64,000 bases of DNA from Charina bottae (lineage: Eukaryota; Chordata; Lepidosauria; Squamata; Charinaidae), in NCBI GenBank assembly GCA_023362775.1, contig JALMGJ010000003.1:183803725-183867724 (forward strand), read 5' to 3'. The notes beneath the pieces were generated by a model that made no database searches, was not told where the DNA came from, and was given only the letters and a program-made list of their open reading frames with translations. Made by a program: the position numbers and the translations under genes. How positions within the stretch are numbered: position 1 is the stretch's first letter; the number at the start of each line of letters is the position of its first letter. Shown here piece after piece: positions 46,813 to 57,490 of this stretch.

Positions 46813-47093
46813 CTCTAATGTGCCTTGTGTTACCTCACTTAAAGATTCACAACTGCAATAAATACTTTCAGTTTGTAGCAGAAGCTGGCTTTGTGTGTAA
46901 TTGGCATCACAGAACAGAACAACTGTTTTTTAAACATAGGCTTTGTGGTCTTTTGAAGGAGTGCTACATCTATGTCCAAACATAAGCTCAATTGATAGTC
47001 ACAGGTATGGAGGAAGGCTTGCAAGGAACCAGGGAGGTGCACCCAGCATCCTTCTTGGCAAGGGCACCTGTCAGTCAGGTTAGAACAGACATA

Positions 47094-47459
47094 CAGGTAG
47101 TCCTCGCTTAACAACCACAATTGAGTTCAGAATTTTGCTAAGCAAAACCATCATTAAGCGAATCTGACCTGATTTTACCACCTTTTTTGCGGTGGTCATT
47201 AAGTGAATCACTGCAGGCATTAAGTGAACCATGTGTTCATTAAGTGAATCATGTGATTCCCCATTGATTTTGCTTGCCAGAAGCCGGCCAGGAAGGTTGA
47301 AAATGGCGATCATGTGACCACAGGATGCTGCGACGGTCATAAATGCGAGCTGGTTGCCAAGCGCCATAAGTGTGAGCACCAGTTGTAAGTTGGTTTTTTC
47401 AGCACCATCATAAGTCTAAACTGTCACTAAATAAATGGTCATTAAGTGAGGACTACCTG
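47094..47459. mobile_element. Tc1/mariner-like miniature element
   Basis: 366 bp with termini CAGGTAGTCCTCGCTTAA and TTAAGTGAGGACTACCTG, matching at 17 of 18 positions when inverted, and a TA dinucleotide on each side (47092-47093 and 47460-47461). TA duplication is the signature of Tc1/mariner transposition. The interior has several copies of CATTAAGTGAA. No transposase is encoded. Confidence 0.88.
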
Positions 47460-47461
47460 TA

Positions 47462-48281
47462 CATGCATACACACACACACACACAAACGGAATTAAGTAA
47501 TTATTTTCATTGTCAGAAATGTGCACAAATAATTGAACATCTCTACATATTCTATGGCTTGCTGGAAGCACTGGCAGTGAGTGACCAAGGATTTTAGTTC
47601 TAACCTCATGTCTGGCACCACCTGGAAGTAGCCCATGGGGTAATCAAACTGAGGTTACAGCAGGCAAAAGAGCATAATACCTCTCTAGTTATAAAAACAA
47701 AACAAAAATATGGCTTTTTGTTTTTGACCATTAACCACATTATAAGGGAGGGGCCATAGATTGGATCAATGTTGATCCATGATCAACATTGTGTTGGGAG
47801 AAGAAAAAGAATACTAATCTAAAACTGGAACATATGAACACAACTTTAGCTGCATCCACTGTGGGCTGGGGATGAGAGGGAAGGCCAAGTCATTTAGAAA
47901 GAATTTGCAGGGCATCTTTCTGCTACTCTTGGAGAGACATGAGGATGATCCTTTTGCTAGCTCTCTAAAGAGTTCCTTTCCTTTTCCATCTTGTAACCTG
48001 ACCTGATGAATTTCACTTTACATCAGACTTTTGCACTTTGCTTGGAAACAAACTTTGCAGCAATGCAGTTAGGCCAGTTTTGGCTCAGAGCTAAAGGTCT
48101 ACAGCTCCCACATCTGGACAATGATCACTATGATGATGATCATCTTAGGAGGAGACAATGCAGAGGGTAAGGCATATGCAAATAATCTTTGGAGGGAGCT
48201 ATTTAGATTGTAGTATACAATCTTACTTCAGCATCAGGCAATTGAGACTTCATGCACTTTATGGGGGATTCTCTGTTCCTT
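47462..48281. other. No gene recognised
   Basis: About 0.8 kb of AT-rich DNA with a short CA run at 47465-47485. Confidence 0.5.
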
Positions 48282-48294
48282 GATTTTTCCTATA

Positions 48295-48637
48295 AAAGGT
48301 AAAGGTTCCCCCTGCACATTTGTGCAGTCGTGTCTGACTCTAGGGGCTGGTGCTCATCTCCATTTGTTAGCCGAAGAGCCAGTGTTGTCCAAAGACGCTT
48401 CCACGGTCATGTGGCCGGCATGACACATGCGGAATGCTGTTACCTTCCCACCAAAGTGGTACCTATTCATCTACTTGCATTTGCATGCTTTCGAATTGCT
48501 AGGTTGGCAAGAGCTGGGGCAAGTGCAGGAGCTCACTCCGTCACGCAGGGCTAGGGATTCGAACCTCCGAACTTGCGATCTTCTGATCAACAAGCCTGGC
48601 GTCTTACCCACTGAGCCACCACAACCCTTATATAATA
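48295..48637 (-). mobile_element. Sauria-type tRNA-derived SINE, full length
   Basis: Minus-strand copy of about 343 bp. The plus strand shows the reversed B box GGATTCGAACC near 48554 and the reversed A box CCCACTGAGCCA near 48607. The tail at the left end reads AAAGGTAAAGGTTCCCCCTG. A perfect 13-bp duplication GATTTTTCCTATA flanks it (48282-48294 and 48638-48650). Confidence 0.93.
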
Positions 48638-48650
48638 GATTTTTCCTATA

Positions 48651-49454
48651 GAATCCTGCTAAAATGGCACTGTTGACTCTATATGTAATGACATGATTCC
48701 AGTCATATTATGTTCAATTTGGACATAAACTCAGTAGTAGCTTAGCTATTTGTTAACATTTGGCTGTTTGTTCAAGAGAGCAAGGTGACTCCAATATGCA
48801 AATATCAAAAGTAATTTCAAAATGTTTACCATATTTCATTCCAATTGCATCATAAGAAGGAAAATCAAAAGTTGGCTTGACATAAAGTTCCAGCCTTGCC
48901 TGAAACTTTTATCCCAAAAGTGATTTTATTTTCCTAGCAAGGCTATTTGTCAAAAGCTGCAAAAGATATTTTCCAAGAAGCAGTTGTAATCTCTCTTCTT
49001 TAACACTCTAATATTATATATGCTGTGTGGATGACTAATAACTGAAGGTGTATATAACTTGCTATTGTAATGATATAATATTTCTGTTGCAACGTACCTG
49101 TATTTATCTCCACACACATATTCTATTTTCCTTTCATTGAAACTTAGAGAAGCATAAAAAATGAATAATGACTTGAGTTAATGCCAGCAACAGAAATGTA
49201 TTCTCTAATTGCAAATATTTTAAGTGGATACAATTTTGACAAAATATCTGACTTTTTAATTTTTCCCCCTGTATTTTTTAAAAGTGATTCTCTGTATGAT
49301 AATGGCAATGCTGATCAATCTGCGAAGGAGTGTGGGGAAGAGTAATTTTCACTGCAGTTCTGTAGAGATGAGGTAAAGGATGTAGATATACTTATGTAAA
49401 CCTGAGAACTGTTTATATGTGAACATTTCAGTCAAAAATATAATGACTTTCTGA
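48651..49454. other. No gene recognised
   Basis: About 0.8 kb of AT-rich DNA without known motifs. Confidence 0.5.
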
Positions 49455-49495
49455 GAGGTAAAGGTAAAGGTTCCCACCGCACATTTGTGCAGTGA
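49455..49495 (-). mobile_element. Sauria SINE 3'-end fragment
   Basis: GAGGTAAAGGTAAAGGTTCC and GCACATTTGTGCAGTGAGAG are the terminal 35-40 bases only. TGAGAG occurs on both sides, so this looks like a very short, 5'-truncated insertion rather than decay. Confidence 0.75.
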
Positions 49496-50292
49496 GAGAT
49501 ATGTATTATTTCCAAGTTACAGTAATTCCTACTTCTATATCAAGAGCTGATTGAAATGAGACAAACATGCTCAGAGTTGATTGTTTGAAGTTTTTTTCCC
49601 CCTCTTCTCATAGTAAACTTTCAGAACACGAACATGAGACAAATTTGGGAATAATGTGCCAAATTTAGAAAATATTCTCTTTATCCAAAGAAGACAGTTT
49701 TCCCACAAATATTATCACCACCATCCAAATCAGGGCTTCTAAGAATTTCTTTGCAACATGCATGAAAACTTCAAGGGTTATACAACCTGTTCAAAATATA
49801 GAGGTAACTGAGCTGTAGCATCTTATTTGTTTGGTCCTCCTCTGAATTTCTCTTAGCAAAAATGTGTCTTGGGTAGAGGAAAATGAAGGTGGAATGGGGA
49901 TCACTTCAACATAAGCCAGGCACTGCTAGCTATTTTCAGAATATGAGTAGAATAGCTATTTCCTACCAGAAAGTATCTGATTTGAAATTTACAAGCCCCA
50001 GGATGCCTACAATGACCTTATATGCTGTACATCAATTTCAGGTGAGGGAGATCTTTATTCTGTGATGCTGTACTTTCTGGAAGCAAATCTACACCATTAT
50101 CAATATTCTACCTTTTCCCTAAGGTAAAATTAAGGATGTTCATTTTTTTAGAAGGTGTGAGAGAAGAGAGACTACTGGTCAATGCCATGGCGAACTGACA
50201 TTCCTAGAATAGAGGGACATTGCAGACAAAACGGTGTCTGAATGCTGGATCCAGACTGCTGAAATCTCTCTGGAGAAAGAAGAGATCTCAAG
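49496..50292. other. No gene recognised
   Basis: About 0.8 kb of AT-rich DNA up to the solo LTR. Confidence 0.5.
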
Positions 50293-50422
50293 ATTACTGT
50301 CCTGTTCTGACTAAGACCCAAAGCAGGGAAGGTGTAAAATAAGTATTTTATTAACAAACAAGGCACACACAATATAACTAACCAACAAGGATACTGCAAG
50401 ATGTTCACAGAGTTCAGGAGGC

Positions 50423-51160
50423 CTACAGTGATTCGTTTCCGGTTGGCATGCATGCGGGCAGCCACCATGTGGCTGCAATACAAGGTTCCAGTGTGGGGCT
50501 TGGTGTGGCAGCAAGGACCGGCTCCGATGCGAGGAACTGCACGGCGGTAGCAAGGCGAGGTGGTGACTCTAGGCTCGGTGCGAAGACAAAGCAGGGCTCT
50601 GGCACAGGGCTCGGCACGGCAACAGTAAGACAAGGTTGCGACCCTTGACTTGGCGCGAAGGCAAGGCAGGGCTCCGGCACGGGGCTCGGCACAGCAACAG
50701 TAAGACAAGGTTGCGACTCTTGACTTGGTGTGAAGGCAAGGCAGGGCTCTGGCACGGGGCTCGGCACGGCAACAGTAAGACAAGGTTGCAACCCTTGACT
50801 TGGCGCGAAGGCAAGGCAGGGCTCCGGCACGGGGCTCGGCACGGCAACAGTAAGACAAGGTTGCGACTCTTGACGGCGCGAAGGCAAGGCAGGGTTCTGG
50901 CATGGGGCTCAGTGCAGTGGCGGCAGGACGAGATTGCGACTTGAGACTTGGTGCGAAGGCAAGGCAGGGTTCCAGCGTGGGGCTTAGCACGACGGCGGCT
51001 AGATGAGATTGCAGCTCGAGGCTTGGTGTGAAGGCAGGGCAGAATTCTAGCATGAGGCTTGGCGCGGCAGCTGCAAGGTGAGGCTCTGGCTCAAGGTTGG
51101 ACTCAGGGGCAGAGTGAGGTTCCAGTGTGGAATGGGGAGCGGCTACAAGACCAGGGTCTG
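50423..51160 (-). repeat. 75-bp minisatellite, open as a 25-residue repeat
   Basis: About nine GC-rich units; the central ones start AAGGCAGG at 50663, 50738 and 50813, exactly 75 bases apart. As 75 is a multiple of three, the minus strand stays open (one frame of 330 codons, another of 154) and yields repeats such as CLTVAVPSPVPEPCLAFAPS. Units near 51000-51160 are more diverged. Both long frames follow from the periodicity; I have no evidence of a protein product. Confidence 0.85.
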
Positions 51161-51336
51161 TCATGAGGCTCGGCTGAATGGCGAGGCAGGGTTCTGGTGC
51201 AAAGCAAGGTTGGGCATGGAAGCAGGACGAGGTCCGAGCGGGGGTGCTGGTGTGGCGATGGGATCACGATTCACTTCAAGATGCAGTCCAAAATGTGAAA
51301 GGTTGTCTCCGGCAATGGGTGCCCGCTGTGCTCGCC

Positions 51337-51344
51337 TTTTATCC
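51337..51344 (-). promoter_or_regulatory. TATA-like box of the solo LTR
   Basis: On the minus strand the sequence is GGGATAAAAGGCGAGC. A start about 25-30 bases downstream would be near 51310. Confidence 0.5.
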
Positions 51345-51589
51345 CTTTGATTTTCGTGCTGTTTGTGAGCGGGGGCCAATCGCACCTCATGCTGCTCTGC
51401 CCGCCTTTCCTACCTCCATTCTCGCATGCTAATAGGTGGAGGCGAGTCTCCCTCTGGGCTGCCTCCAATCAGCTGTTCCAAAGCTGATTCAAAATTCGTG
51501 CTATCCCCATCCTTTCCCACTTCAAATGCTAATGGCCCTTCTATTTTGAAATCGGACTCCTCGGACTCAGTCTCCATCCTGACAATTAC

Positions 51590-52009
51590 CCACATGTACT
51601 CTAGACAGCTGTTTTTTTGTGGGCAGACAGCAGGAACTATGTTTTTGCAGTTGGCTGGGAGTCTCGGGATTCCATCTAGATTATAGCCACCAATGTAGCC
51701 TATACAGATTTTAGGTTCAACCGAGGCTCACCTCATAATCACTTTGGATTTAATTTTCCTTTTTCTTTTTTTGCTGCTTCTTAATGATTAAGAACCTTCA
51801 GATCAGCAAGTCTTATCACTAGATGAGTTTTCTTCAATCCTTTAAAAGAACCAAAATTCTAACAATGAGTTTAAAGATGGGTAAAAAAAATATTTTGGCA
51901 TATACAGCAAAAGGACTATTAGTGTTGGGTTTAGAAAATCTTAAATGGATTAAGGGCTCAGATGGACTTGATTTAAGACTTTGAAGTTAATTGAAAGAAT
52001 CCTTCCCAT
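51590..52009. other. No gene recognised
   Basis: About 0.4 kb between the solo LTR and a LINE end. Confidence 0.5.
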
Positions 52010-52098
52010 GGGAAAATATTATTTATTATAATTACATTTATATCCCGCCCATCTCCCCCACAAGGAGGGATCAATTAAAACAATAAATATCAATAATA

Positions 52099-52144
<46 letters not shown>

Positions 52145-52316
52145 AATATATATATATATTCATACTATTCGATCCAGGAATGGTAGATCTCATCCCCCAC
52201 CGGTCGATAAGGCTGGTCAGGGCAGATCTAAGGGACCAGCCAACCCCAAGACTGGCTATTCCCCTCCCCTCCCCAAGCATGTTGACATAACCAGGTCTTT
52301 AGGTTTTTCCTAAAAT
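52010..52316 (-). mobile_element. LINE 3' end, L2-like, with ORF2 C-terminus
   Basis: On the minus strand it reads RKNLKTWLCQHAWGGEGNS then SWGWLVP and a TAG stop, matching the end at 38060-38131. The 3' tail, TTGTGGGGGAGATGGGCGGG then ATATAAATGT, follows the same plan as that copy. An AT microsatellite has expanded inside it. Confidence 0.72.
52103..52160. repeat. (TA)n microsatellite
   Basis: About 20 TA units, an interruption TGAA near 52143, then seven more. Confidence 0.95.
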
Positions 52317-52458
52317 ATCTGTGTTTATACCTGGAAACAACTGATAAGATAACTTTGAAGGTTGCAAACTAGAGGGCACTAGAAGGAAATAAATACATCA
52401 ATAGCTACCTTGTGAGAGATCTATGATGAATGGGCCCAGGAAATAATTATAAAGTTTT

Positions 52459-52844
52459 CTGCTATTACAGAAAAATTAGAAGATGTTACTGAAGAGGAAC
52501 AAGCTAAATTGAATAAAACTGAAATTCATTTGAATGTGGATTTAAAAATGATAGCCTATAAGAAAGAATTAGAAATAATGGATTTACAAATGAAATTGGA
52601 TGATGATTTAATAATTAAAAAAGACATACAAATACTAAAACAGAAGAGTAATGTGGATAACTTCTCTACATTGGATTTACAAAAGGGACTTGTTGAAGCT
52701 AAGGATTTTGTGAGAAGAGACAATGAAAATATGAACAGTGATGTGGATAACTTTTTTATACTGGAATTACAGAAGGGGCTTGATAAAGACGCCAAGGATT
52801 CTGAAAGAAGAGACAAAGAGAATATGAGAAAGCAGATGTTATAA
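52459..52844 (+). pseudogene. ORF1-like coiled-coil remnant with internal duplication
   Basis: The frame runs through KLEDVTEEEQAKLNKTEIHL, then Lys/Glu/Leu-rich sequence with heptad-like spacing, and stops at 52844. Two consecutive units of about 31 residues are visible: VDNFSTLDLQKGLVEAKDFV with RRDNENM, and VDNFFILELQKGLDKDAKDS with ERRDKENM. The end KQML may have continued (FEGIKSLGERRKN in a shifted frame), so a frameshift near 52840 is likely. L1 ORF1 proteins form coiled-coil trimers that bind RNA; that role here is only a suggestion. There is no clear RNA-binding domain. Confidence 0.45.
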
Positions 52845-53264
52845 CTTTGTTTGAGGGAATAAAATCATTGGGAGAAAGAAGAAAGAATAGAAAATTGGCT
52901 TATTTGATCAAGGTTAAAATAAATGGGTTGCTATTTTTGGTAATGTTTAATGGATTTTTGTTGATTAGGACTGGATGATGATGCTTTAAAGGTTTTGTTT
53001 AGTTGAAGAGAAGAAATAGGGGGGATATGCTTAAATAGAAAGGGAGATATAAATATAAAAGGCAGTATTCAAATTGGGTTTGGTAGATATAGTTTGTAAT
53101 AATTACGTTATTTCTGATAACCCTTATTGGACTTATGCTGATTAAGATGGAGAAATGAGGTTTTAGAGATTGGTTTATAGAGAATGGTGTGATGTGTGGG
53201 ATGAAGAGATGGTGACAAGTTGTTAATGTTGATTATACTTGCTGAAGATGAAGGGGGAGCTTCC

Positions 53265-53329
53265 CTCTTCTCTTCTCTTCTCTTCTCTTCTCTTCTCTTC
53301 TCTTCTCTTCTCTTCTCTTCTCTTCTCTT
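53265..53329. repeat. (TTCTC)n microsatellite
   Basis: About 13 CTTCT units over 65 bp inside the untranslated part of the ORF1-only element. Confidence 0.95.
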
Positions 53330-53459
53330 TTCTCATTTCCTGCACTTTTTATCTTTTTAAAAATATTTTTCTTTTTTCTTTTTTCAAATATTTTTATGTA
53401 GATTGTATTAGTTTTATCTGTATAATATAATCCTCAATAAAATTATTATGAAAAAAAAG

Positions 53460-54185
53460 TGTGAGAGGAAAGACAAGAATGATGGAAAGTTGTTAAGACA
53501 AACTATAATTTTAAGATGTGCCAAAGTGGAAAAAGGCAAGACATAACTTTAAAAGAGACTAGTTTTTTGTGGCAATTGAGGGATGGGTATACATTTGTTA
53601 AGCTCCTATAATTTTGGATCATCTTTTCCAGTGCTTTGATAAAATTTGCAAATCAGCAGAAAGGGGGGAAAAAGGTGTGATATGATAAAAATTACTTTAA
53701 AAACTGAGCAATGGAATGAGCAGGTATGATGTGCTAAGTTTCTGATTAACCTAAGAAAATACATTATGTATTTGATTTTCCTCCTTGAACTTAGGTCCTC
53801 TATGAAAATCTCGTTAACTTAAAAAACAAAAAAGACGACAAGTGAAAATGAGGTTGCAATGCTATAGCAGATGACTGTAGAAATATACTGTTTACATGCG
53901 TAAAACTCTCTGTGATTGTATAATTTATTCTAAGACAGGAAGTTTAAAAGGTCAAGACACCCGTTAAGCCATTGAATGGACAGTCAGCAACAAATATCCA
54001 GGGCTACATTTGAAGTTAAAATTATTAATTTAAATACATCCCCCCTCCCAAGAATTTTCGGCAAACAAGATATATCGTTGAGAAAAAAAAAGGTGGGGGG
54101 GGGAAACACTATGAAGTTGTGTGAGAGCATACTTTACATCCTAGCATGAGTTCCTAAATTCTAGTCTGGCCTTAGGTACAGAAGT
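53460..54185. other. No gene recognised
   Basis: About 0.7 kb of AT-rich DNA. TGTGCCAAAGTGGA near 53517 also occurs near 272. Confidence 0.5.
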
Positions 54186-54306
54186 CAGTCATTCTCTCTC
54201 AGCCCAACCTACCTCCCAAAATTGTTGTGGGTAAAATAGGAGGATGGAGCATTATGTACACCACCTTGTAAAAAAATAAAGGTGGGATATAACACTAATG
54301 AATAAA
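54186..54306 (+). mobile_element. tRNA-SINE family A, diverged 3' part
   Basis: TCTCTCAGCCCAACCTACCT, TTGTTGTGGGTAAAATAGGA, CACCACCTTGTAAAAAAATA and AAGGTGGGATATAACACTAA follow the body of the copy at 63216-63486 with many substitutions. The tRNA head is missing. Confidence 0.75.
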
Positions 54307-54732
54307 TAATTAAAAATGTAATGGAGAGAGAAGGTCTTTTCTCTGTTTCCTCAGCAGTACTGGAGACAAAATTCCTATGTACCAAAGGGCGGTGGTAGCA
54401 ACCAGACAGACCTCACCTCCAGATTGTAGGATGTTACAAGAGTAGGGATTGTGGAGGAAGAGCACTGAGACCCCCATATGAGGGAGCCAGTGAGGAAAAT
54501 CCACCACACCACTGGGCAATCATGTCTCCAGGACGCTGTGGCATCAACTAAAGAAGATCAGCAGATGATGGACTCTAAGAGAAGCCACAGCAAGAATCAA
54601 CAAACAACAGGAAGCTGCTAAGTCAGAAATAGGAGACCTTATTGTCTAATCAGAATGGACAAGTGGGTTCTGCTGCAGAGGACAGAAGTGTTATAGGAAA
54701 GAAGGAGAAGAAGTTATAGCAGTGGATTTCCT
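54307..54732. other. No gene recognised
   Basis: About 0.4 kb without a known motif. Confidence 0.5.
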
Positions 54733-55066
54733 GCTGTCAAGTGGCTCAGCAGGTAAGACACCAGGCTTGTCAATTGGAAGATCACATGTTCGGAGGTTCG
54801 AATCCCTAGTCCCGCGTGACAGAGTGAGCTCCTGCACTAGCCCCAGCTCTTGCCAACCTAGCAATTCGAAAGCATGCAAATGCAAGTAGATGAATAGGTA
54901 CCACTTCGGTGGGTAGGTAACAGCATTCCGCATGTGTCATGCTGGCCACATGACCGCGGAAGCGTCTTCGGACAACACTGGCTCTTCGGCTAAGAAACGG
55001 AGATGAGCACCGGCCCCTAGAGTCGGACACGACTGCACAAATGTGCAGGGGGAACTTTTACCTTTA
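54733..55066 (+). mobile_element. Sauria-type tRNA-derived SINE
   Basis: A plus-strand copy with A box GTGGCTCAGCAGG near 54741, B box GGTTCGAATCC near 54797, the body TCTTGCCAACCTAGCAATTC, and the tail AGAGTCGGACACGACTGCAC that matches the BovB 3' end. I could not settle the flanking duplication. Confidence 0.9.
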
Positions 55067-55413
55067 AGGCAGATACACCGAAGAAATAAAGTACATAATT
55101 CCTTGTCTGAGGTTCGTCTGTTTTCCAGACTCCTTGTTAAACTGTTAATTTTTCATTCTGTTCTAAACCCATTCTACTATTTTTTCCCCATTGGATACTG
55201 GGCCAAAAATGTCTGTCCATCCTCACAGATACTTAGATAATAAAGTTTGTGCTGTGTTGAAAAATGCATTTTCCTTATGAACTTATTCTTTTCTTTGTTA
55301 ATGAAAGAGCATTTGTTTGCAAAATCTCTTTAAAAGGAGTTGTTCAGAGAAATTATCATCACTGAATTGCACTTATAAAGTTGCCAAGAGATGTTTGTGC
55401 GTGTTCTTTGTTC
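55067..55413. other. No gene recognised
   Basis: About 350 bases; they end in the target site CATTATAC of the next element. Confidence 0.5.
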
Positions 55414-55421
55414 CATTATAC

Positions 55422-56279
55422 CAGGGGTCGGCAAACTTTTTTATGCCAGGAGCCATTTTGACATTTATAACATTTATAACATCACTCGAGGGCCAGGGGG
55501 TGGGGTTTGAGGGTGGGAGCCAATCGCGTGGAAGGCGTTGGGGTTTGCGGGTGGGGGCCAATCGTGTGGAAGGGGGCGGGGTTTGTGGGTGGGAGCCAAT
55601 CGCATGGAAGGGGGCGGGGTTTGCGGGCGGGAGCCAATCGCGCACACTTAGGGCCTGCTGCTGCCATGCCCGCCACGCCTGCCTGTGCGCGGAGACCGTC
55701 CGGATGCCCACAAAGCCCATGCAGTGCGGCGGTCCAGGCGGGGAAGCGGCACCTCCGTTCGGGGCTACAGGAAGACCCCCCTCTTCCTCCTCCTCCGAGA
55801 GGGAAAAACCCCACAGCCGGGCCCTGCTGCTCCCGGGCTCCGCCGCTCGGGACCCCCACCTCTCCTGGCCAAGCGCAGCCGCTTGCCGGAATGCAGCCCC
55901 CAGGGAAGAGCAGGAGGACGAGCCCGGGCCACTCTCTCGGGATGGGGCGCCCAGCCCGGCTGCGCTCTCTCGGCATCTCGGGCGTGGGCAGGCAGGGGAG
56001 CATGCCCGCCCTCCAGTTTTCACCTGTCAGCGCCCCGCGGCAGCGGTTCCCTTGGCGCGTCGTTCTCTTCGACGGGGCGGGCGGGCGGCCCTCTCCCTGG
56101 GATCCGAGTAAGCCGCGACGGGCGGGCGGCAAGCGAAGCGTCACCCCGCCTCCTCCTGCCATTGCCTCATGCCCTCCGCGCCCGCGGCTCCTCTGTTCCT
56201 TTCCTCCTAGCCGCTAGAGCCACACTCAAGGGGCCAAAGAGCCGCATGCAGCTCGCGAGCCGCGGTTTGCCGATCCCTG
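55422..56279. mobile_element. Non-autonomous hAT element with CpG-rich interior
   Basis: 858 bp with termini CAGGGGTCGGCAAAC and GTTTGCCGATCCCTG (one mismatch when inverted) and a perfect 8-bp target duplication CATTATAC (55414-55421 and 56280-56287). It carries four 38-bp tandem units on the left, then about 570 bases rich in CpG and CCG/GGC. Frames of 217-264 codons are open in several registers on both strands, as expected of GC-rich DNA; none encodes a transposase or a domain I know. The interior could be captured host promoter or first-exon sequence, but I cannot name a source. Confidence 0.88.
55502..55652 (+). repeat. 38-bp tandem module, four copies, each with CCAAT
   Basis: Units start GGGGTTTG at 55502, 55540, 55578 and 55616. 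Each contains GGGAGCCAATCG or a close variant. The same module occurs, reversed, in the hAT element at 62129-62379. Confidence 0.9.
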
Positions 56280-56287
56280 CATTATAC

Positions 56288-57490
56288 CATTACTTCTTTA
56301 GCAATCTGTATCTTCTCTGCCTTCCCACACTTCACTAGACCTCCAAGGAAAGGTATTATACAGAAACTCCTCCTCCATATTTTTTTTCAGATTGGGAAAT
56401 GTAGACAGACAGGGAGGCTTCAGAGCGATGGAAAGACGTTAGCAGAAAACAATAAAATTGGCAATAGAATTCTTTACCGTCTCCAACAATGAACTCAGTT
56501 TAAAAATACCACTCTGATAAATTCAAAAGAAACTTCCAATCAACCTGAGAATAAGGGGACCAACACTGGGCTCAATACAAATAAATATCAACCAAATTCT
56601 ACTGTATAATACAGCTCAGCACTCTGGAATATCAAAAGCTGGCACAGGGTTTCAATATGTTTTTAAACAATTAAAACACCATCTCCCATGTATTTTATTA
56701 GCATAATGAAAAAAAAGAAAAGATACTCAAGGTAGCTTGTGCTCCAGCCTATAAAATATTTCCTTTTCTTTTTTTATCTTGAGTGAAATGAGCTGTTAAG
56801 CATAGCATTGAAACCAGTATCAACTGCCCAACCTGAAAAGAGCCCCCAGCCTAACTATCCCTGCAATCTTTTATTCTCAGGAGAGCTCTCTGTAAAGACA
56901 TTGAGAAGGAAGAAGAACTTCAGACTGCTGGGATCAGAGTTACCATCCTCAGTTCAACATTCAGAGGAAGCTAACCTTTGGCTAACCTTTGGCTTAAAGC
57001 TAACCTTTGGCTTAAATGAATTGCCTATTTCAGAGCACTAACCAAGTGTTAGATTTCCTTCTGGCAGCCAGCTTTATCTTCTGAAGCTTTGATTCAAATT
57101 GTAGTGTTTTGCCTCCAAAACTAAAGAAACGTATGACTTCCAAAAGAAAAGGTAAATTACATAGGCATATCACACAGGCGTATATTTTAAAATTAGACTT
57201 TTAAAAAAAGAAGTTGAATAGGCATTACATAATCTCACCTGCTGTCTTTTTCTAATATCACAAATGCATAATTAGATTATCATATCATAGTTCTCATAGT
57301 TAGCAGTGGTAGCATAAACAAATGCTTGTTGGTATATATTTAACTTCACTTGCATATAGGAATCAGTTTGTACCCAGAATGTGTCACTTGAAAGTTAATA
57401 GTATAAATACCCTTTTCTAATTTAGGAAGCATTTGCAATGAATCAAACTCTGATTCTACAGTAATTCTTCACTGTTCATTCTCTCCAGTT
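56288..57490. other. No gene recognised
   Basis: About 1.2 kb of AT-rich DNA. At 56971-57016 the phrase GCTAACCTTTGGCT is repeated three times in tandem. Confidence 0.5.

Larger units (their letters stand above)
50298..51584 (-). mobile_element. Solo LTR of 1.29 kb carrying a minisatellite
   Basis: On the minus strand it begins TGTCAGGATGGAGACTGAGT and ends GAACAGGACA, giving TGTC...GACA ends. The plus-strand flanks are the identical 5-bp ATTAC (50293-50297 and 51585-51589). A TATA-like box lies at 51337-51344 and AATAAA at 50347-50352, both for minus-strand transcription. Between them is the 75-bp tandem array. No internal gag-pol or second LTR is found nearby, so a solo LTR left by recombination fits best. 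The start of its U3 encodes an open acidic stretch (METESEESDFKIEGPL), like the Ty3 element above, whose pol reads into its LTR. Confidence 0.75.
52444..53459 (+). mobile_element. ORF1-only L1-like element (HAL1-like)
   Basis: A coiled-coil-like reading frame (52459-52844) is followed by about 600 bases of T/G-rich untranslated sequence, a CTTCT microsatellite, AATAAA at 53437-53442 and a terminal A8 run at 53451-53458. No reverse transcriptase follows. The plan of ORF1 plus 3' UTR plus poly(A) is that of half-L1 elements, which borrow L1 enzymes. The 5' end is unclear. The family is inferred from architecture, not from a matched consensus. Confidence 0.5.

Noticed and set aside
50172..51164. 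330-codon open frame on the minus strand of the solo LTR
   Set aside because: It is produced by a 75-bp tandem repeat whose length is a multiple of three; several frames are open at once and no domain is recognisable.
55317..56338. Overlapping frames of 217-264 codons in the GC-rich hAT interior
   Set aside because: They are open on both strands in several registers, as GC-rich DNA with few stop triplets predicts. None resembles a transposase or a host protein.
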